The notes below the pieces were generated by a model. It worked only from the letters and a program-made list of their open reading frames with translations. It did not search any database and was not told the DNA's origin. This document shows positions 25,902-34,871 of a DNA stretch of 64,000 nt, piece after piece. Each line of letters opens with the position of its first letter. Positions within the stretch are counted from its first letter, which is position 1. Position numbers and translations under genes: made by a program. Origin of the DNA: Methylobacterium aquaticum (GTDB taxonomy: Bacteria; Pseudomonadota; Alphaproteobacteria; Rhizobiales; Beijerinckiaceae); contig NZ_CP043627.1 of the NCBI RefSeq assembly GCF_016804325.1, positions 3,609,001-3,673,000 on the forward strand. The letters are read 5' to 3'.

Positions 25902-26639
25902 CTTCGGCCTCGAGGCTGCAAGGCGGTGCCCCTGCTCCGTCTCATTTCTGATGGGCCTAGCGAGGTCCAGCACGAGGAGATCGGCGGGGGCGGCCTCGAC
26001 AGGGCAGCCTCCCTCATCGACCCGGATCTGAGCTGAAAGCGCCCTGCCCTGCTGGTGCGAAAGACCTTTTTTCCAGCTGCGCTCGGAGCGTGCTAGATCG
26101 CTCTCTGGGGCTCCGAGATCACCGCCGGCTACCGACCAGCTGGACCAGCGCGCCCGCGCCTGACGGCTTCCGTTAAACGGAAGCGCCGGGGGTGGACGAC
26201 GGATAGGATGCAACTACCCTTTGTTCTCCTCGCGCGAACTATGCGCCACTTTCGGACCTTCTGCCATAAATCCTGGAATGCCTGCTCTTTGCTCGCAAGC
26301 GGTCTCTGCACGGAGTGGTCGAGCCAGGAGGTTACAAGATTTTAAGGGCAGGAGCGACGCGATCCCGCCCAGGCCAAGGCCGGCGATGGCGGAAGCACAC
26401 GTATCGAGGAGTTACGACCTCGTCGACTGGTGCCTTCGGTCCCAACGAAGGATAGACACGTACTGCTGCGATGATTCAGGAAGACGGAACGTCCCCTTCG
26501 CTTTCATCTCGCTATGCAGCATTGCGCGGGGTTCAGCATCTCAATCTTCTTGGGCGATGACTGGGCTGGAGGCAGTGGCAAGGCGGACGGCGCCTCGCCT
26601 TGGAGAACGAAGCGGGGTCGGGTCCCGGAATTCGTTCAC
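25902..26639. other. Intergenic region, no gene recognised
   Basis: No frame in these 740 bases resembles a known protein. The region is less GC-rich than the flanking genes, and the short frames (for example 26221-26643 plus, 26129-26311 minus) have no supporting motif or ribosome binding site. It ends in the two-hairpin repeat copy B. Confidence 0.5.
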
Positions 26640-26742
26640 CTAGAGCACTTCACGATCGCGTTGCAATCGCGAAGCTCTCTAGGTCCTTGATTGTGCCGCA
26701 TTTTCTGCGACGAACCGGTATCCACTTCGTCGGAAAATGCTC
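26640..26742 (-). repeat. Two-hairpin repeat, copy B
   Basis: The orientation is opposite to copy A: the CTAGAG...CTCTAG hairpin comes first on the plus strand, then the stem-loop whose arms are ATTTTCTGCGACGAA and TTCGTCGGAAAAT around CCGGTATCCA. It lies 17 bases after the stop of the minus-strand SAF-domain oxidoreductase gene, so relative to the upstream gene it sits as copy A does. Confidence 0.75.
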
Positions 26743-26759
26743 CAGGACGCCTGCCGCCA

Positions 26760-28139
26760 TCATTGGAGATCCGGTCGGGTGTCCTGCGCACGCCGTAAAC
26801 GCCAAAGCACGCTGTCCTCGGGCGGGATAATGTCCGACACGGTGACCAGGGCGCCGGCGGCGAGCGGCTGAGCGAGGCGGCAGCCCGGCAGGAGGTAGTA
26901 GGGCAGCGCAGCATCCGGGGCGAGCGTTCGGGCCGGGCGAAGCTCCGGCGCGATGCCCGGGAGGGCGTGCCGCTCGGCCAGCGCGAAGATCTCGCCCGCC
27001 GCGAAGGCCCGCTCGGTCCGGGCCACGAGGTCGAGGCGCTGGCGCACGTCGGCACCCCCGGTCGAGCGCCCGTCGCGCAGGGCCGAGAGGACCGAGATCG
27101 GCGCCTCGACGCCGAGCAGATGGACGGGATTGTGCAGTAGCAGGTAGCGACCCTCGCCGCAGCCCGGGATACCCTTCTGGGCGAGCAACCGCCCGGTGGC
27201 ACGGTCGGGCGCCTCGACGACGACGAAGGTGCCGCCCGCGAAGCTGATCTCGTCGGGCCGGCGCAAGCAGGCGAAGATCTCCACCACGCCGGTCCGGGTA
27301 AGCAGGCCACCCTCGTCCCGCGGCCGGAACAGGCGCGGCAGCTCGATGGTGCGCGCTACCGGCGCGTGCAGGCCCGGCCGGTCGACTCCGAGGCCGCAAT
27401 GGTTGGCGACAATGCCCATCTCGCACAGATCCGGCACCGTGCCGACCGCGAGTCCCGGCACGACCCGACTGGGCAGACAGGCGAGGAGGTCGGCGCCCTC
27501 GAAGAGCGGCGCGTAGCCCGCGACCGGCACGCGCCGGCCCCAGGCCTCGACCGTGCCGGCGGCCGGATCGAAGACGTAGTCGGATTCGGTCGACTTGCCC
27601 GCCGCCACGACCGGCAGGCCGAGGGCGGCGGCCCGGGCGATCAGCCCCATGACGAGGCTCGGCTGGTCGCCGTCGACCGGAGTGTGGACGAGGCCGGCCT
27701 CCCGCGCCCGCGCGGCGAGCAGCGGCCCGACGACGATCTCCGCCTCCTTGGTGACGAGGGCGGTGGCGTAACCCGATGCGGTCGCCGCCTCGGCGATGGC
27801 CGCCGCCGCCTCCGGCAGCCCGGTCGCCTCGACGACGATGTCGAGGGGCAGGTCGCGCAGCAGGTGGAAATCCTCGCAGACCGCGACCCGCCCGCCCTCG
27901 ACCGCCGCCAGGATCTCGCTCCGGCTGCCGCAGGCCGTGACCTCGTCGCGGGCATAGCCCGCCTGCGCGAGGGCGCGCTGCGCCCGTGCGAGGTCGCGGT
28001 CGCAAACCACGCTCAGCGTCAGCGCCGAGATGCGCCTCACCTGCGCGGCGAAGGTGGCGCCGAACTCGCCCGCCCCGACGAGTGCGACCCTGTACCCCGC
28101 GCGAGCGGGCCCGGCGGCGAAGGTCTGCGGTCGGTTCAT
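26760..28139 (-). CDS. Homoserine-dehydrogenase-like oxidoreductase with SAF domain
   Basis: This is a 459-residue protein. The N-terminal half is an NAD(P)-binding Rossmann domain (RVALVGAGEFGATFAAQ, then DIVVEATGLPEAAA and LVTKEAEIVVGPLLAARA) like homoserine dehydrogenase, and the C-terminus is a SAF domain (LLPGCRLAQPLAAGALVTVSDI). Proteins of this design occur in sugar-acid operons, but their reactions are mostly uncharacterised. It is followed by repeat copy B and preceded by the orphan TctC gene, 47 bases away and probably co-transcribed. The ATG at 28139 has GGGGAG upstream. A dehydrogenase acting on a branched or deoxy sugar acid is plausible. Confidence 0.78.
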   Translation of the reverse strand: MNRPQTFAAGPARAGYRVALVGAGEFGATFAAQVRRISALTLSVVCDRDLARAQRALAQAGYARDEVTACGSRSEILAAVEGGRVAVCEDFHLLRDLPLDIVVEATGLPEAAAAIAEAATASGYATALVTKEAEIVVGPLLAARAREAGLVHTPVDGDQPSLVMGLIARAAALGLPVVAAGKSTESDYVFDPAAGTVEAWGRRVPVAGYAPLFEGADLLACLPSRVVPGLAVGTVPDLCEMGIVANHCGLGVDRPGLHAPVARTIELPRLFRPRDEGGLLTRTGVVEIFACLRRPDEISFAGGTFVVVEAPDRATGRLLAQKGIPGCGEGRYLLLHNPVHLLGVEAPISVLSALRDGRSTGGADVRQRLDLVARTERAFAAGEIFALAERHALPGIAPELRPARTLAPDAALPYYLLPGCRLAQPLAAGALVTVSDIIPPEDSVLWRLRRAQDTRPDLQ

Positions 28140-28186
28140 CGCGCTGCTCCCCATCGTCTCGCGTCGTCGCGGCGCATCCGCCCCGG

Positions 28187-29176
28187 TCACTGGACCAGCC
28201 ATCCGGCGCGGGTGATGGTGTCGCGGCCCCGCTGCTCGTCAGCCCGGATGAAGGCCGCGAACTCGGCGCCGGCGAGAAATCGGCTGGTCTGTACCGTGCG
28301 CTGGATGTAGTCGCGCCACTCGGGCGTCTCGTGCACCCGCCGCAGCACATCGGCATAGTAGGCGACCGCCTCGGACGGGACCTTGCCGGGCAGGAACACC
28401 GTGCGGGGCATCTGGTACTGGTCGATGGTGAGCCCGGCCTCGCGGCAGGTCGGGATGTCGGCCCAGCCGGCCGTCCCCGTCACCTTGGCGGAATCGGTGA
28501 GGCGGGTGGGCGAGAACACGCAGAGCGGCCGCACCAGACCGCCCTTCCAGTGACCGATATTCTCGTTGGGGTTGTTGACGTTGGCGTCGACATGGCCGCC
28601 CGCGAGCTGGATTCCGGCCTCGCCGCCGCCCTTGAACGGCAGGTAGGTCACTTGCGCACCGGCGGCGGCCTCGATCTGCTTGACCAGGATTTGGTCGGTA
28701 TCCTTGGCCTGGCTCCCGGCGAACTTGACCGCGAAGGGCGCGGACCGCGCCGCTGCCACGAACTCGGCGATGCTCCGGTGGGGCGAGCCGGCATGAACCC
28801 AGATCAGGAACTCGTCGACGGCGAGCGCCGCCACCGGGGTCAGATCACTCGGCTTGAAGGCGAGCTTGGCGACGAGGGGCAGGAGCCAGGCATTGTTGGT
28901 GGCGAAGACGAGCTTGTGCGGATCGCCCGCCGATGTCCCGCCATAGACGAGGCCCTCGGCGCCCGAGCCGCCGCCCTTGGTGACGACCACCGTCGAGACC
29001 TCCATCAGCCGGTGCTTGGCGATGATCGACTGCACGGTGCGGGCGAACTGGTCGGTGCCGCCGCCCGGTCCCGAAACGGCGACGAACTCGACCGTCTTCG
29101 CCGGCTTCCACGATGCGGCAGCCAACCCGCAGGAGGCGGCGAGCATGGCCGCCGCGGCCGCGATCCGTCTGAACAT
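28187..29176 (-). CDS. tctC: TTT transporter binding protein TctC (orphan)
   Basis: This is a 329-residue periplasmic protein of the tripartite tricarboxylate transporter family. A Sec signal (MFRRIAAAAAMLAASCGLAAA) precedes WKPAKTVEFVAVSGPGGGTDQFA. It is closely related to the TctC at 38734 (shared GPGGGTDQFARTVQ, KGGGSGAEG, VRPLCVFSP and MPRTVF), and no membrane subunit lies next to it. It may deliver a second ligand to the TctAB pair 10 kb away. It is divergent from the first GntR gene, which is its likely regulator. Confidence 0.9.
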   Translation of the reverse strand: MFRRIAAAAAMLAASCGLAAASWKPAKTVEFVAVSGPGGGTDQFARTVQSIIAKHRLMEVSTVVVTKGGGSGAEGLVYGGTSAGDPHKLVFATNNAWLLPLVAKLAFKPSDLTPVAALAVDEFLIWVHAGSPHRSIAEFVAAARSAPFAVKFAGSQAKDTDQILVKQIEAAAGAQVTYLPFKGGGEAGIQLAGGHVDANVNNPNENIGHWKGGLVRPLCVFSPTRLTDSAKVTGTAGWADIPTCREAGLTIDQYQMPRTVFLPGKVPSEAVAYYADVLRRVHETPEWRDYIQRTVQTSRFLAGAEFAAFIRADEQRGRDTITRAGWLVQ

Positions 29177-29318
29177 GGATGGTCCTCCCGAGAGCCGGAT
29201 CTCTGATGGACCCGTGCCTGGCATGGGCCGCGAGGATCGCGGCACCGGGCGGACGTGTCAATTGTCTTCTCGACGGATTGCATGTAATTTACGCCATCAT
29301 AGGTGTATCGTGGGGACT

Positions 29319-30071
29319 ATGGCGGTTGCATCGATGAAATTGCATGGGATCGTCGATGAAACGACGGAGGAGCGAGCGCATGGGCGCACCACCGAGGGGG
29401 CGATCGAGCAGCTCCGGAGCCTCATCGTCGGCGGTACGCTGGAGGCCGGGCGGCGCATCCCGGAGCGGCTCATCACCGAGCGGACCGGCCTGACCCGCAC
29501 CCCCTTGCGCGAGGCGCTGAAGGTGCTGGCCGCCGAGGGGCTGGTGCGGCTTGAGCCTAACCGCGGCGCCGTCGTGGCGGCTCTCTCGGTGGCCGAGATC
29601 GAGGCGACGCTGTCCGTCCTCGGCGGGCTCGAGGCAATGGCGGCCGAGCCGTGCTGCGCCCGCATCGACGCGGCCGATCTAACGGCCATCACGGCCCTGC
29701 ACGAGGAACTCGCCGCCCATCACGCCGCCGGGGCGCTGATGCCGTACTTCGCGGTCAACCAACGCCTTCACCAGGCGATCGTCGACGGCGCCGGCAACCC
29801 GGTGCTGTCGCGCCTCTACGCCACCGAGAGCCGGCGCATCCACCGCTACCGCTTCGCCGGCAACCTCAATCCGGTCCGGTGGGCCGAGGCCGTGCGCGAG
29901 CACGAGGACGCCTTGCGGGCGCTGACGGCGCGCAACGGTCCGCTCCTGCGCGAGATCCTGCGCGCCCATCTGGGCAACGGCTGGAGGGTCGCCAGAGCGG
30001 TTCTCCAGCGCGAACTGGCCGAAGCCCCCTCCCCGCCGCCGCGTCGCCGCCGCGGAACTCCAGCTCCCTGA
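29319..30071 (+). CDS. GntR-family regulator (FCD subfamily), copy 1
   Basis: This 250-residue regulator has an N-terminal winged helix (AIEQLRSLIVGGTLEAGRRI, then LITERTGLTRTPLREALKVL) and a helical FCD ligand domain that uses Asp/His residues to bind metal or a carboxylate. Its C-terminal segment (RRIHRYRFAGNLNPVRWAEAV) is clearly related to the regulator at 36710-37393, so the two are paralogues. It is divergent from tctC and upstream of the TRAP genes. ATG 29319 is used; ATG 29334 is a possible alternative. Confidence 0.9.
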   Translation: MAVASMKLHGIVDETTEERAHGRTTEGAIEQLRSLIVGGTLEAGRRIPERLITERTGLTRTPLREALKVLAAEGLVRLEPNRGAVVAALSVAEIEATLSVLGGLEAMAAEPCCARIDAADLTAITALHEELAAHHAAGALMPYFAVNQRLHQAIVDGAGNPVLSRLYATESRRIHRYRFAGNLNPVRWAEAVREHEDALRALTARNGPLLREILRAHLGNGWRVARAVLQRELAEAPSPPPRRRRGTPAP

Positions 30072-30110
30072 AACTCCCGTACGCCCACTTTACGCACAGC
30101 GCCAACTATG

Positions 30111-30126
30111 TTCCTGTATGCAGGAA
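30111..30126. promoter_or_regulatory. GntR-type operator, site 1
   Basis: The palindrome TTCCTG-TATG-CAGGAA (six symmetrical bases on each side) lies 95 bases before the dctP start. Nearly identical sites occur at 35787 and 37529, at the other promoters of this island. The symmetry and distribution fit an FCD-type GntR operator. Confidence 0.65.
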
Positions 30127-30220
30127 TAAAGAATGACGTCGAGTGCTGACTGGGCACGGCGTCACCCGATGCGGCAGCCGGACGCCATCCGGCACCCCTC
30201 GAACGACCAGGGAGGACGCG

Positions 30221-31231
30221 ATGACGTTCACGCGGCGAATGCTGGCCTGTGCGCTCGGCGGCGCCGGACTGCTGGCAGCCTGCCTGCCGGCAGCGTCCGA
30301 GCCGTCGATCCGGGCCCGTCTCGGCACCAGCCTGCCCGACGCCCACCCGCAGACGATCGGCGCGCGGCGTTTCGCCGAACTGGTCGCCGCCCGCACCAAC
30401 GGACGCATCACCGTCGCGGTCTACGCGAACGCCGCCCTCGGCTCCGACGTACAGATGACCTCGGCCCTCCAGGGCGGCACCCTCGATTTCACGGCGCCGT
30501 CGACCGCGACGCTCGCCAACCAGATCAAGGCGTTCGGCGTCGTCGGGCTGCCGTTCTCGTTCGCCAGCGAACGCCAGGCCGACGCAGTGCTCGACGGGCC
30601 GTTCGGGCAGTCGCTCCTGGCGCGTCTGCCCGAGCGCAAGCTCGTCGGCCTCGGCTTCTGGGAGAACGGGTTTCGCAACGTCACCAATTCGCGCCGGCCG
30701 ATCGAGACTGTAGCGGATTTTCGCGGATTGAAGATCCGCACGATGCAGAACAACCTCTACATCGACATGTTCAACGGGCTCGGCTCCAACGCCGTGCCGA
30801 TGGCGGTCAACGAGCTGTTCACCGCGCTCGAGACGAAGGCCGTGGATGCGCAGGAGAATCCCTACACGGTCGTCCACGCGCAGAAGTTCTACGACGTCCA
30901 GAAGTATCTCTCGACCACCGGCCACGCCTACGACGCCCAGGTGCTGCTTGCCGGGCAGCCGTTCTGGAACCGGCTCGCCGAGGCGGACCGCGCGACGATC
31001 ACGGCTGCGGCCCGGGAAGCGACGCTGTTCCAGCGCGAGACCAGCCGGCGCCTGAACGGCGAGCTGCGCGAGACCCTGGCGCGCGAGGGCATGCGGATCA
31101 ACGACGTGTCGGCCCCCGAGCGCGAGCGGATGCGCCGGGCGCTCCAGCCGGTGCGGGAGAAATACGCCGCGCAGTTCGGCCCCGAGCTGGTGGCGGGCTT
31201 CGACGCCGCCCTCGCGGCCGCGGCTCCCTGA
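30221..31231 (+). CDS. dctP: TRAP transporter binding protein DctP, copy 1
   Basis: This is a 336-residue periplasmic TRAP solute-binding protein with a twin-arginine/Sec-like signal (MTFTRRMLACALGGAGLL, then AACLPA). The carboxylate-binding arginine segment is the standard ADFRGLKIRTMQNN, followed by NELFTALETKAVDAQENP. GGGAGG lies seven bases upstream of the ATG. It heads the TRAP operon, with the palindromic operator in its leader. The ligand is probably an organic or sugar acid. Confidence 0.93.
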   Translation: MTFTRRMLACALGGAGLLAACLPAASEPSIRARLGTSLPDAHPQTIGARRFAELVAARTNGRITVAVYANAALGSDVQMTSALQGGTLDFTAPSTATLANQIKAFGVVGLPFSFASERQADAVLDGPFGQSLLARLPERKLVGLGFWENGFRNVTNSRRPIETVADFRGLKIRTMQNNLYIDMFNGLGSNAVPMAVNELFTALETKAVDAQENPYTVVHAQKFYDVQKYLSTTGHAYDAQVLLAGQPFWNRLAEADRATITAAAREATLFQRETSRRLNGELRETLAREGMRINDVSAPERERMRRALQPVREKYAAQFGPELVAGFDAALAAAAP

Positions 31232-31274
31232 CCCCCTCCCCGCCACGTCGACCACCACTCCTCGGACGCCCCCC

Positions 31275-31817
31275 ATGGACCTGCAGCGCATTCTCGTGCG
31301 GCTCGTCGAGAACCTCCTGATCGGGGCCTTCGTGGTCATGATCGCGATGGTGTTCGGCAACGTCGTGCTCCGCTACGCCTTCAACTCCGGCATCACGGTG
31401 TCGGAGGAGGCCTCGCGAATGATCTTCGTGTGGCTGACCTTCGGCGGCGCCTTCCTGGTCGCCCGCGAGGGCGGCCATCTCGGCGTCACGAGCCTGGTGA
31501 GCCGGCTCGGCCGCCGCGGCCGGCTGGCCTGCCGCGTCGCGGCCGAGGGGCTGTCGCTCCTCTGCATGGCGCTGATGGCGGTCGGCTGCTGGCAGCAGGC
31601 CGTGCTCAATCTCGACAATCTCGCCCCGGTCACCGGCGTGCCGCTGGCGATCAACTACGCCGCGGGCCTCGCCTGCGGGCTCGGGATCGGCGCCATCAAC
31701 GCGATCACCCTGGTGCGCCTCCTCGCCGGCCGGGTGCCCGACGACGCCCTCGTGGTCGGGGTCGAGTCCGAGGACGTACTGGCCTACGAGGCCGCCAAGG
31801 CGGGAGCGAACCGGTGA
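31275..31817 (+). CDS. dctQ: TRAP transporter small permease DctQ
   Basis: This is a 180-residue inner-membrane protein with four membrane segments and the family phrases FGNVVLRYAFNSGI and SEEASRMIFVWLTFGGAF. It starts 43 bases after dctP and its stop overlaps the GTG start of dctM (GTGA). It scaffolds the large permease. Confidence 0.92.
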   Translation: MDLQRILVRLVENLLIGAFVVMIAMVFGNVVLRYAFNSGITVSEEASRMIFVWLTFGGAFLVAREGGHLGVTSLVSRLGRRGRLACRVAAEGLSLLCMALMAVGCWQQAVLNLDNLAPVTGVPLAINYAAGLACGLGIGAINAITLVRLLAGRVPDDALVVGVESEDVLAYEAAKAGANR

Positions 31818-33097
31818 CCGTCGCGATCTTCCTCGGTTCGCTCCTCGGGGCGATGGGGCTCGGCATGCCGATCGCCGCGGCGCTGCTTGCCTGCGGCGTC
31901 GCCCTGATGCTGCATCTCGGCACGTTCGACGCCCAGATCCTGGCGCAGAACGTCGTCAACGGCGCCGACAGCTTCCCGTTGATGGCGGTGCCTTTCTTCA
32001 TGCTCGCCGGCGAGCTGATGAATGCCGGCGGCCTGTCGCGCCGGATCATCGCGCTGGCGCTCGCGCTGATCGGGCATCGCCGCGGCGGCCTCGGCTACGT
32101 CGCCGTCATCGCCGCGGTGATCCTGTCGAGCATCTCGGGCTCGGCCGTCGCCGATACCGCGGCGCTCGCCGCGATCCTGCTGCCGATGATGCGCCAGGCT
32201 GGCTACCGGATGGATCGCAGCGCCGGGCTGATCGCCGCGGGCGGCATCATCGGCCCGGTGATCCCGCCTTCGATCGGCTTCGTGGTCTTCGGCGTCGCCG
32301 CCGGGGTCTCGATCACCAAGCTCTTCCTCGCCGGCATCGTGCCGGGCCTCATCATGGGCCTCGCCCTCGTGATCACCTGGTGGCTGGTCGCCCGCGACGA
32401 GCCGTCGGCCCGCGAGACCAGGGCAAGCCTGCCCGAGATCGGCCGCACCCTGCGCGAGGGTGCCTGGGCGCTCGGCCTGCCGGTGGTCATCATCGGCGGC
32501 ATGAAGGTCGGCGCCTTCACGCCGACAGAGGCCGGCGTCGTCGCGGCGGTCTATGCCTTCGCGATCGGCGCCTTCGTCTACCGCGAGCTGGCACCGGGCG
32601 ACATCCGCCCGGCGCTGCTCGGGGCGCTCAAGACCTCCTCGGCGGTGATGTTCCTGGTCGCGGCCGCGATGGTCTCGGCCTGGCTCGTGACCATTGCCGA
32701 CATCCCGGCCCAGGTCGCCGCCATGCTGGAGCCGCTCGCCGGCAACAAGCTGATGCTGATGATCGCCATGATGGCGCTCGTCGTCGTGGTCGGTACCGCC
32801 CTCGACTTCATCCCAACGGTGCTGATCCTCACTCCGGTACTGATGCCGGTGGTCAAGCAGGCCGGCATCGATCCGGTGTATTTCGGGGTGATGTTCATCA
32901 TCAACAACGCCATCGGGCTGCTGACGCCGCCGGTCGGCGTCGTGCTGAACGTGGTCTGCGCGGTCGGCAACCTCTCGATGGATCGGGTGATGCGCGGCGT
33001 CACGCCGTTCCTGATCTCCCAGATCTTCGTCCTGATCCTGCTGATCCTGGTGCCCGAACTCGTCACGGTGCCGGCGAAGTTCCTCTACGGACGCTGA
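31814..33097 (+). CDS. dctM: TRAP transporter large permease DctM
   Basis: This is a 427-residue permease with about twelve hydrophobic segments that carries the sodium-coupled transport path. Typical segments are ADSFPLMAVPFFMLAGELMN, SSISGSAVADTAALAAILLP and NNAIGLLTPPVGVVLNVVC. The GTG start overlaps the dctQ stop. Confidence 0.95.
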   Translation: MTVAIFLGSLLGAMGLGMPIAAALLACGVALMLHLGTFDAQILAQNVVNGADSFPLMAVPFFMLAGELMNAGGLSRRIIALALALIGHRRGGLGYVAVIAAVILSSISGSAVADTAALAAILLPMMRQAGYRMDRSAGLIAAGGIIGPVIPPSIGFVVFGVAAGVSITKLFLAGIVPGLIMGLALVITWWLVARDEPSARETRASLPEIGRTLREGAWALGLPVVIIGGMKVGAFTPTEAGVVAAVYAFAIGAFVYRELAPGDIRPALLGALKTSSAVMFLVAAAMVSAWLVTIADIPAQVAAMLEPLAGNKLMLMIAMMALVVVVGTALDFIPTVLILTPVLMPVVKQAGIDPVYFGVMFIINNAIGLLTPPVGVVLNVVCAVGNLSMDRVMRGVTPFLISQIFVLILLILVPELVTVPAKFLYGR

Positions 33098-33141
33098 CCC
33101 GCACCGACGAGAAGCCGAGAAAGACTCCTGGAGGAACCCCC

Positions 33142-34137
33142 ATGGGCACGACACGCAGGACCCTCGTTACCGGCGCGGCATCCGGGCTCGCCCTGTTCGC
33201 CATCGGCCGACCGGCCTCGGCCCAGGCCACCCGCCTGCGCCTCGCCCACCCGCACCCGGAAGCCGACAGCTGGCACAAGGCCGCGCTCCTGTTCGCCGAG
33301 CGGGTCAAGGAGGGAAGCGGCGGGCGGCTGACCGTGCAGATCTACGCCAACGGGGCGCTCGGCTCGGACGCCCAGACGATCGGCCTGGTGCGCGGCGGCT
33401 CCCTCGAACTCTGCCTCACCGGCAACCCGTTCTTCACCGGGCTGGCGCCGCGGCTCAACGTCCTCGACCTGCCGTTCCTGTTCGCCAACCGCGCCCACGC
33501 CGCGGCGGTCCTCGACGGCCCGATCGGGGACGGGCTGCGGCGCGAGCTGGAGGGGGCCAACATCAAGGCGCTCGCGACCTGGGAGGTCGGCTGGCGCAAC
33601 CTCACCAACAACCGCCGCCCCGTCGCGACCCTGACCGACCTGCGCGGCCTCAAGATTCGCACCACGCCGAACCCGGCCCATATCCGCGCATTCCAGCTGA
33701 TGGGCGCAGTACCGACGCCGCTGGCCTTCACCGAGTTGTTCACCGCCCTCGAGACCGGCACCGTCGACGGCCAGGAGAATCCGGTGACGCTGATCCTGAA
33801 CGCCAAGTTCAACGAGGTGCAAAAGCACATCTCGCTGACCCGCCACGCCTTCACCAGCGCCCCCCTGGCGATGAACAAGGCGAAGTTCGAGGCGATGCCG
33901 GCCGACCTGCGCGGGGTGCTGGAGGCGGCGGCGCGCGAGACCGCCCGCGCGCAGCGGCGGATGAACGAGGACACCGAGACCTCGAGCCTCGAGGCCTTGC
34001 GCAAGAGCGGGATGCAGGTCGTCGAGGCGCCCGATCGAGACTCGTTCTCGCGCGCCTGCGCTGCCGAGGTCGAGAAGGAATTCGTCGCCAAGTACGGGAC
34101 CGAGACCCTGGACGCGATCCGGAAGGCCGCGGCCTGA
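33142..34137 (+). CDS. dctP: TRAP transporter binding protein DctP, copy 2
   Basis: This is a second, 331-residue TRAP binding protein directly after dctM, with GGAGG before the ATG. The signal MGTTRRTLVTGAASGLALF is Tat-like. The arginine segment TDLRGLKIRTTPNP and TELFTALETGTVDGQENP correspond to those of the first copy, but the pocket residues differ. A TRAP importer with two binding proteins suggests that two related acids share one permease. Its stop overlaps the ATG of the next gene (TGATG). Confidence 0.93.
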   Translation: MGTTRRTLVTGAASGLALFAIGRPASAQATRLRLAHPHPEADSWHKAALLFAERVKEGSGGRLTVQIYANGALGSDAQTIGLVRGGSLELCLTGNPFFTGLAPRLNVLDLPFLFANRAHAAAVLDGPIGDGLRRELEGANIKALATWEVGWRNLTNNRRPVATLTDLRGLKIRTTPNPAHIRAFQLMGAVPTPLAFTELFTALETGTVDGQENPVTLILNAKFNEVQKHISLTRHAFTSAPLAMNKAKFEAMPADLRGVLEAAARETARAQRRMNEDTETSSLEALRKSGMQVVEAPDRDSFSRACAAEVEKEFVAKYGTETLDAIRKAAA

Positions 34138-34808
34138 TGCGGATCGTCGACCTCTCGATGCCGGTGGCGCCGCATTTCCGCTGGCCGGTCGAGCTCACGG
34201 TGCGGGGCGACATCGCGGCGGGCGACCAGTTCCGCGTCAGCCGGCTCGTCACCTCCTGCCACAGCTTCAGCCACGTCGACGCCCAGGCGCACGTCATCGC
34301 CCACGCGCCCACCATCGAGGCGACGCCGCTCGATCGCGTCGTCGGCCCCTGTCGCGTTCTCGACCTGCGCGACGCAAGGCCCGCGGAGCCCCTCGACGCC
34401 GCGCGCCTCGCCGCTGCCGATCCCGGCGGAGTCGAGGGCGAGATCCTGCTCCTCGCCACCGCCTGGGATCGCCACCGCGACCCCGGCACCCGGGAGTTCT
34501 GGACCGATGCACCCTTCCTCACCCGCGACGCCGCCGAGTGGCTCGCCGAGCGCCGGCCGACGGCACTTGCCTTCGACTTCCCGCAGGATTTCCCGATCCG
34601 CCTGCTCCTCGACGGTATCGCGGTGCCGTTCTCCGAGCACGTCACCCACGATATCTGCCTGCGGGTCGGGATCACCTTGATCGAGTACATGGTGAACACC
34701 GCGTCGCTTACCGAGCGGCGGGTGCTGCTCTCGGCCGCGCCGCTCCTCGTTCCTGGCGCCGACGGCGCGCCGGCGCGGATCTACGCGATCGAGGGACTGG
34801 GCGTGTGA
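34137..34808 (+). CDS. Cyclase-family (kynurenine-formamidase-like) hydrolase
   Basis: This is a 223-residue metal-dependent hydrolase of the putative cyclase family. The metal site of this family, HxGTHxDxPxH, is recognisable as His42, His46, Asp48 and His52 in CHSFSHVDAQAH, with the usual GT replaced by FS. Members open lactams, formamides, lactones or isatin-type rings. It is translationally coupled to dctP copy 2, so it most likely acts on the imported compound, for example by opening a lactone (inference). Confidence 0.85.
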   Translation: MRIVDLSMPVAPHFRWPVELTVRGDIAAGDQFRVSRLVTSCHSFSHVDAQAHVIAHAPTIEATPLDRVVGPCRVLDLRDARPAEPLDAARLAAADPGGVEGEILLLATAWDRHRDPGTREFWTDAPFLTRDAAEWLAERRPTALAFDFPQDFPIRLLLDGIAVPFSEHVTHDICLRVGITLIEYMVNTASLTERRVLLSAAPLLVPGADGAPARIYAIEGLGV

Positions 34809-34871
34809 GGGCCGTCCGGCCCGGGGCCCCGCCGCGTCCGATCGCGGATCCTCGATTGACCGTGAGGTTCC

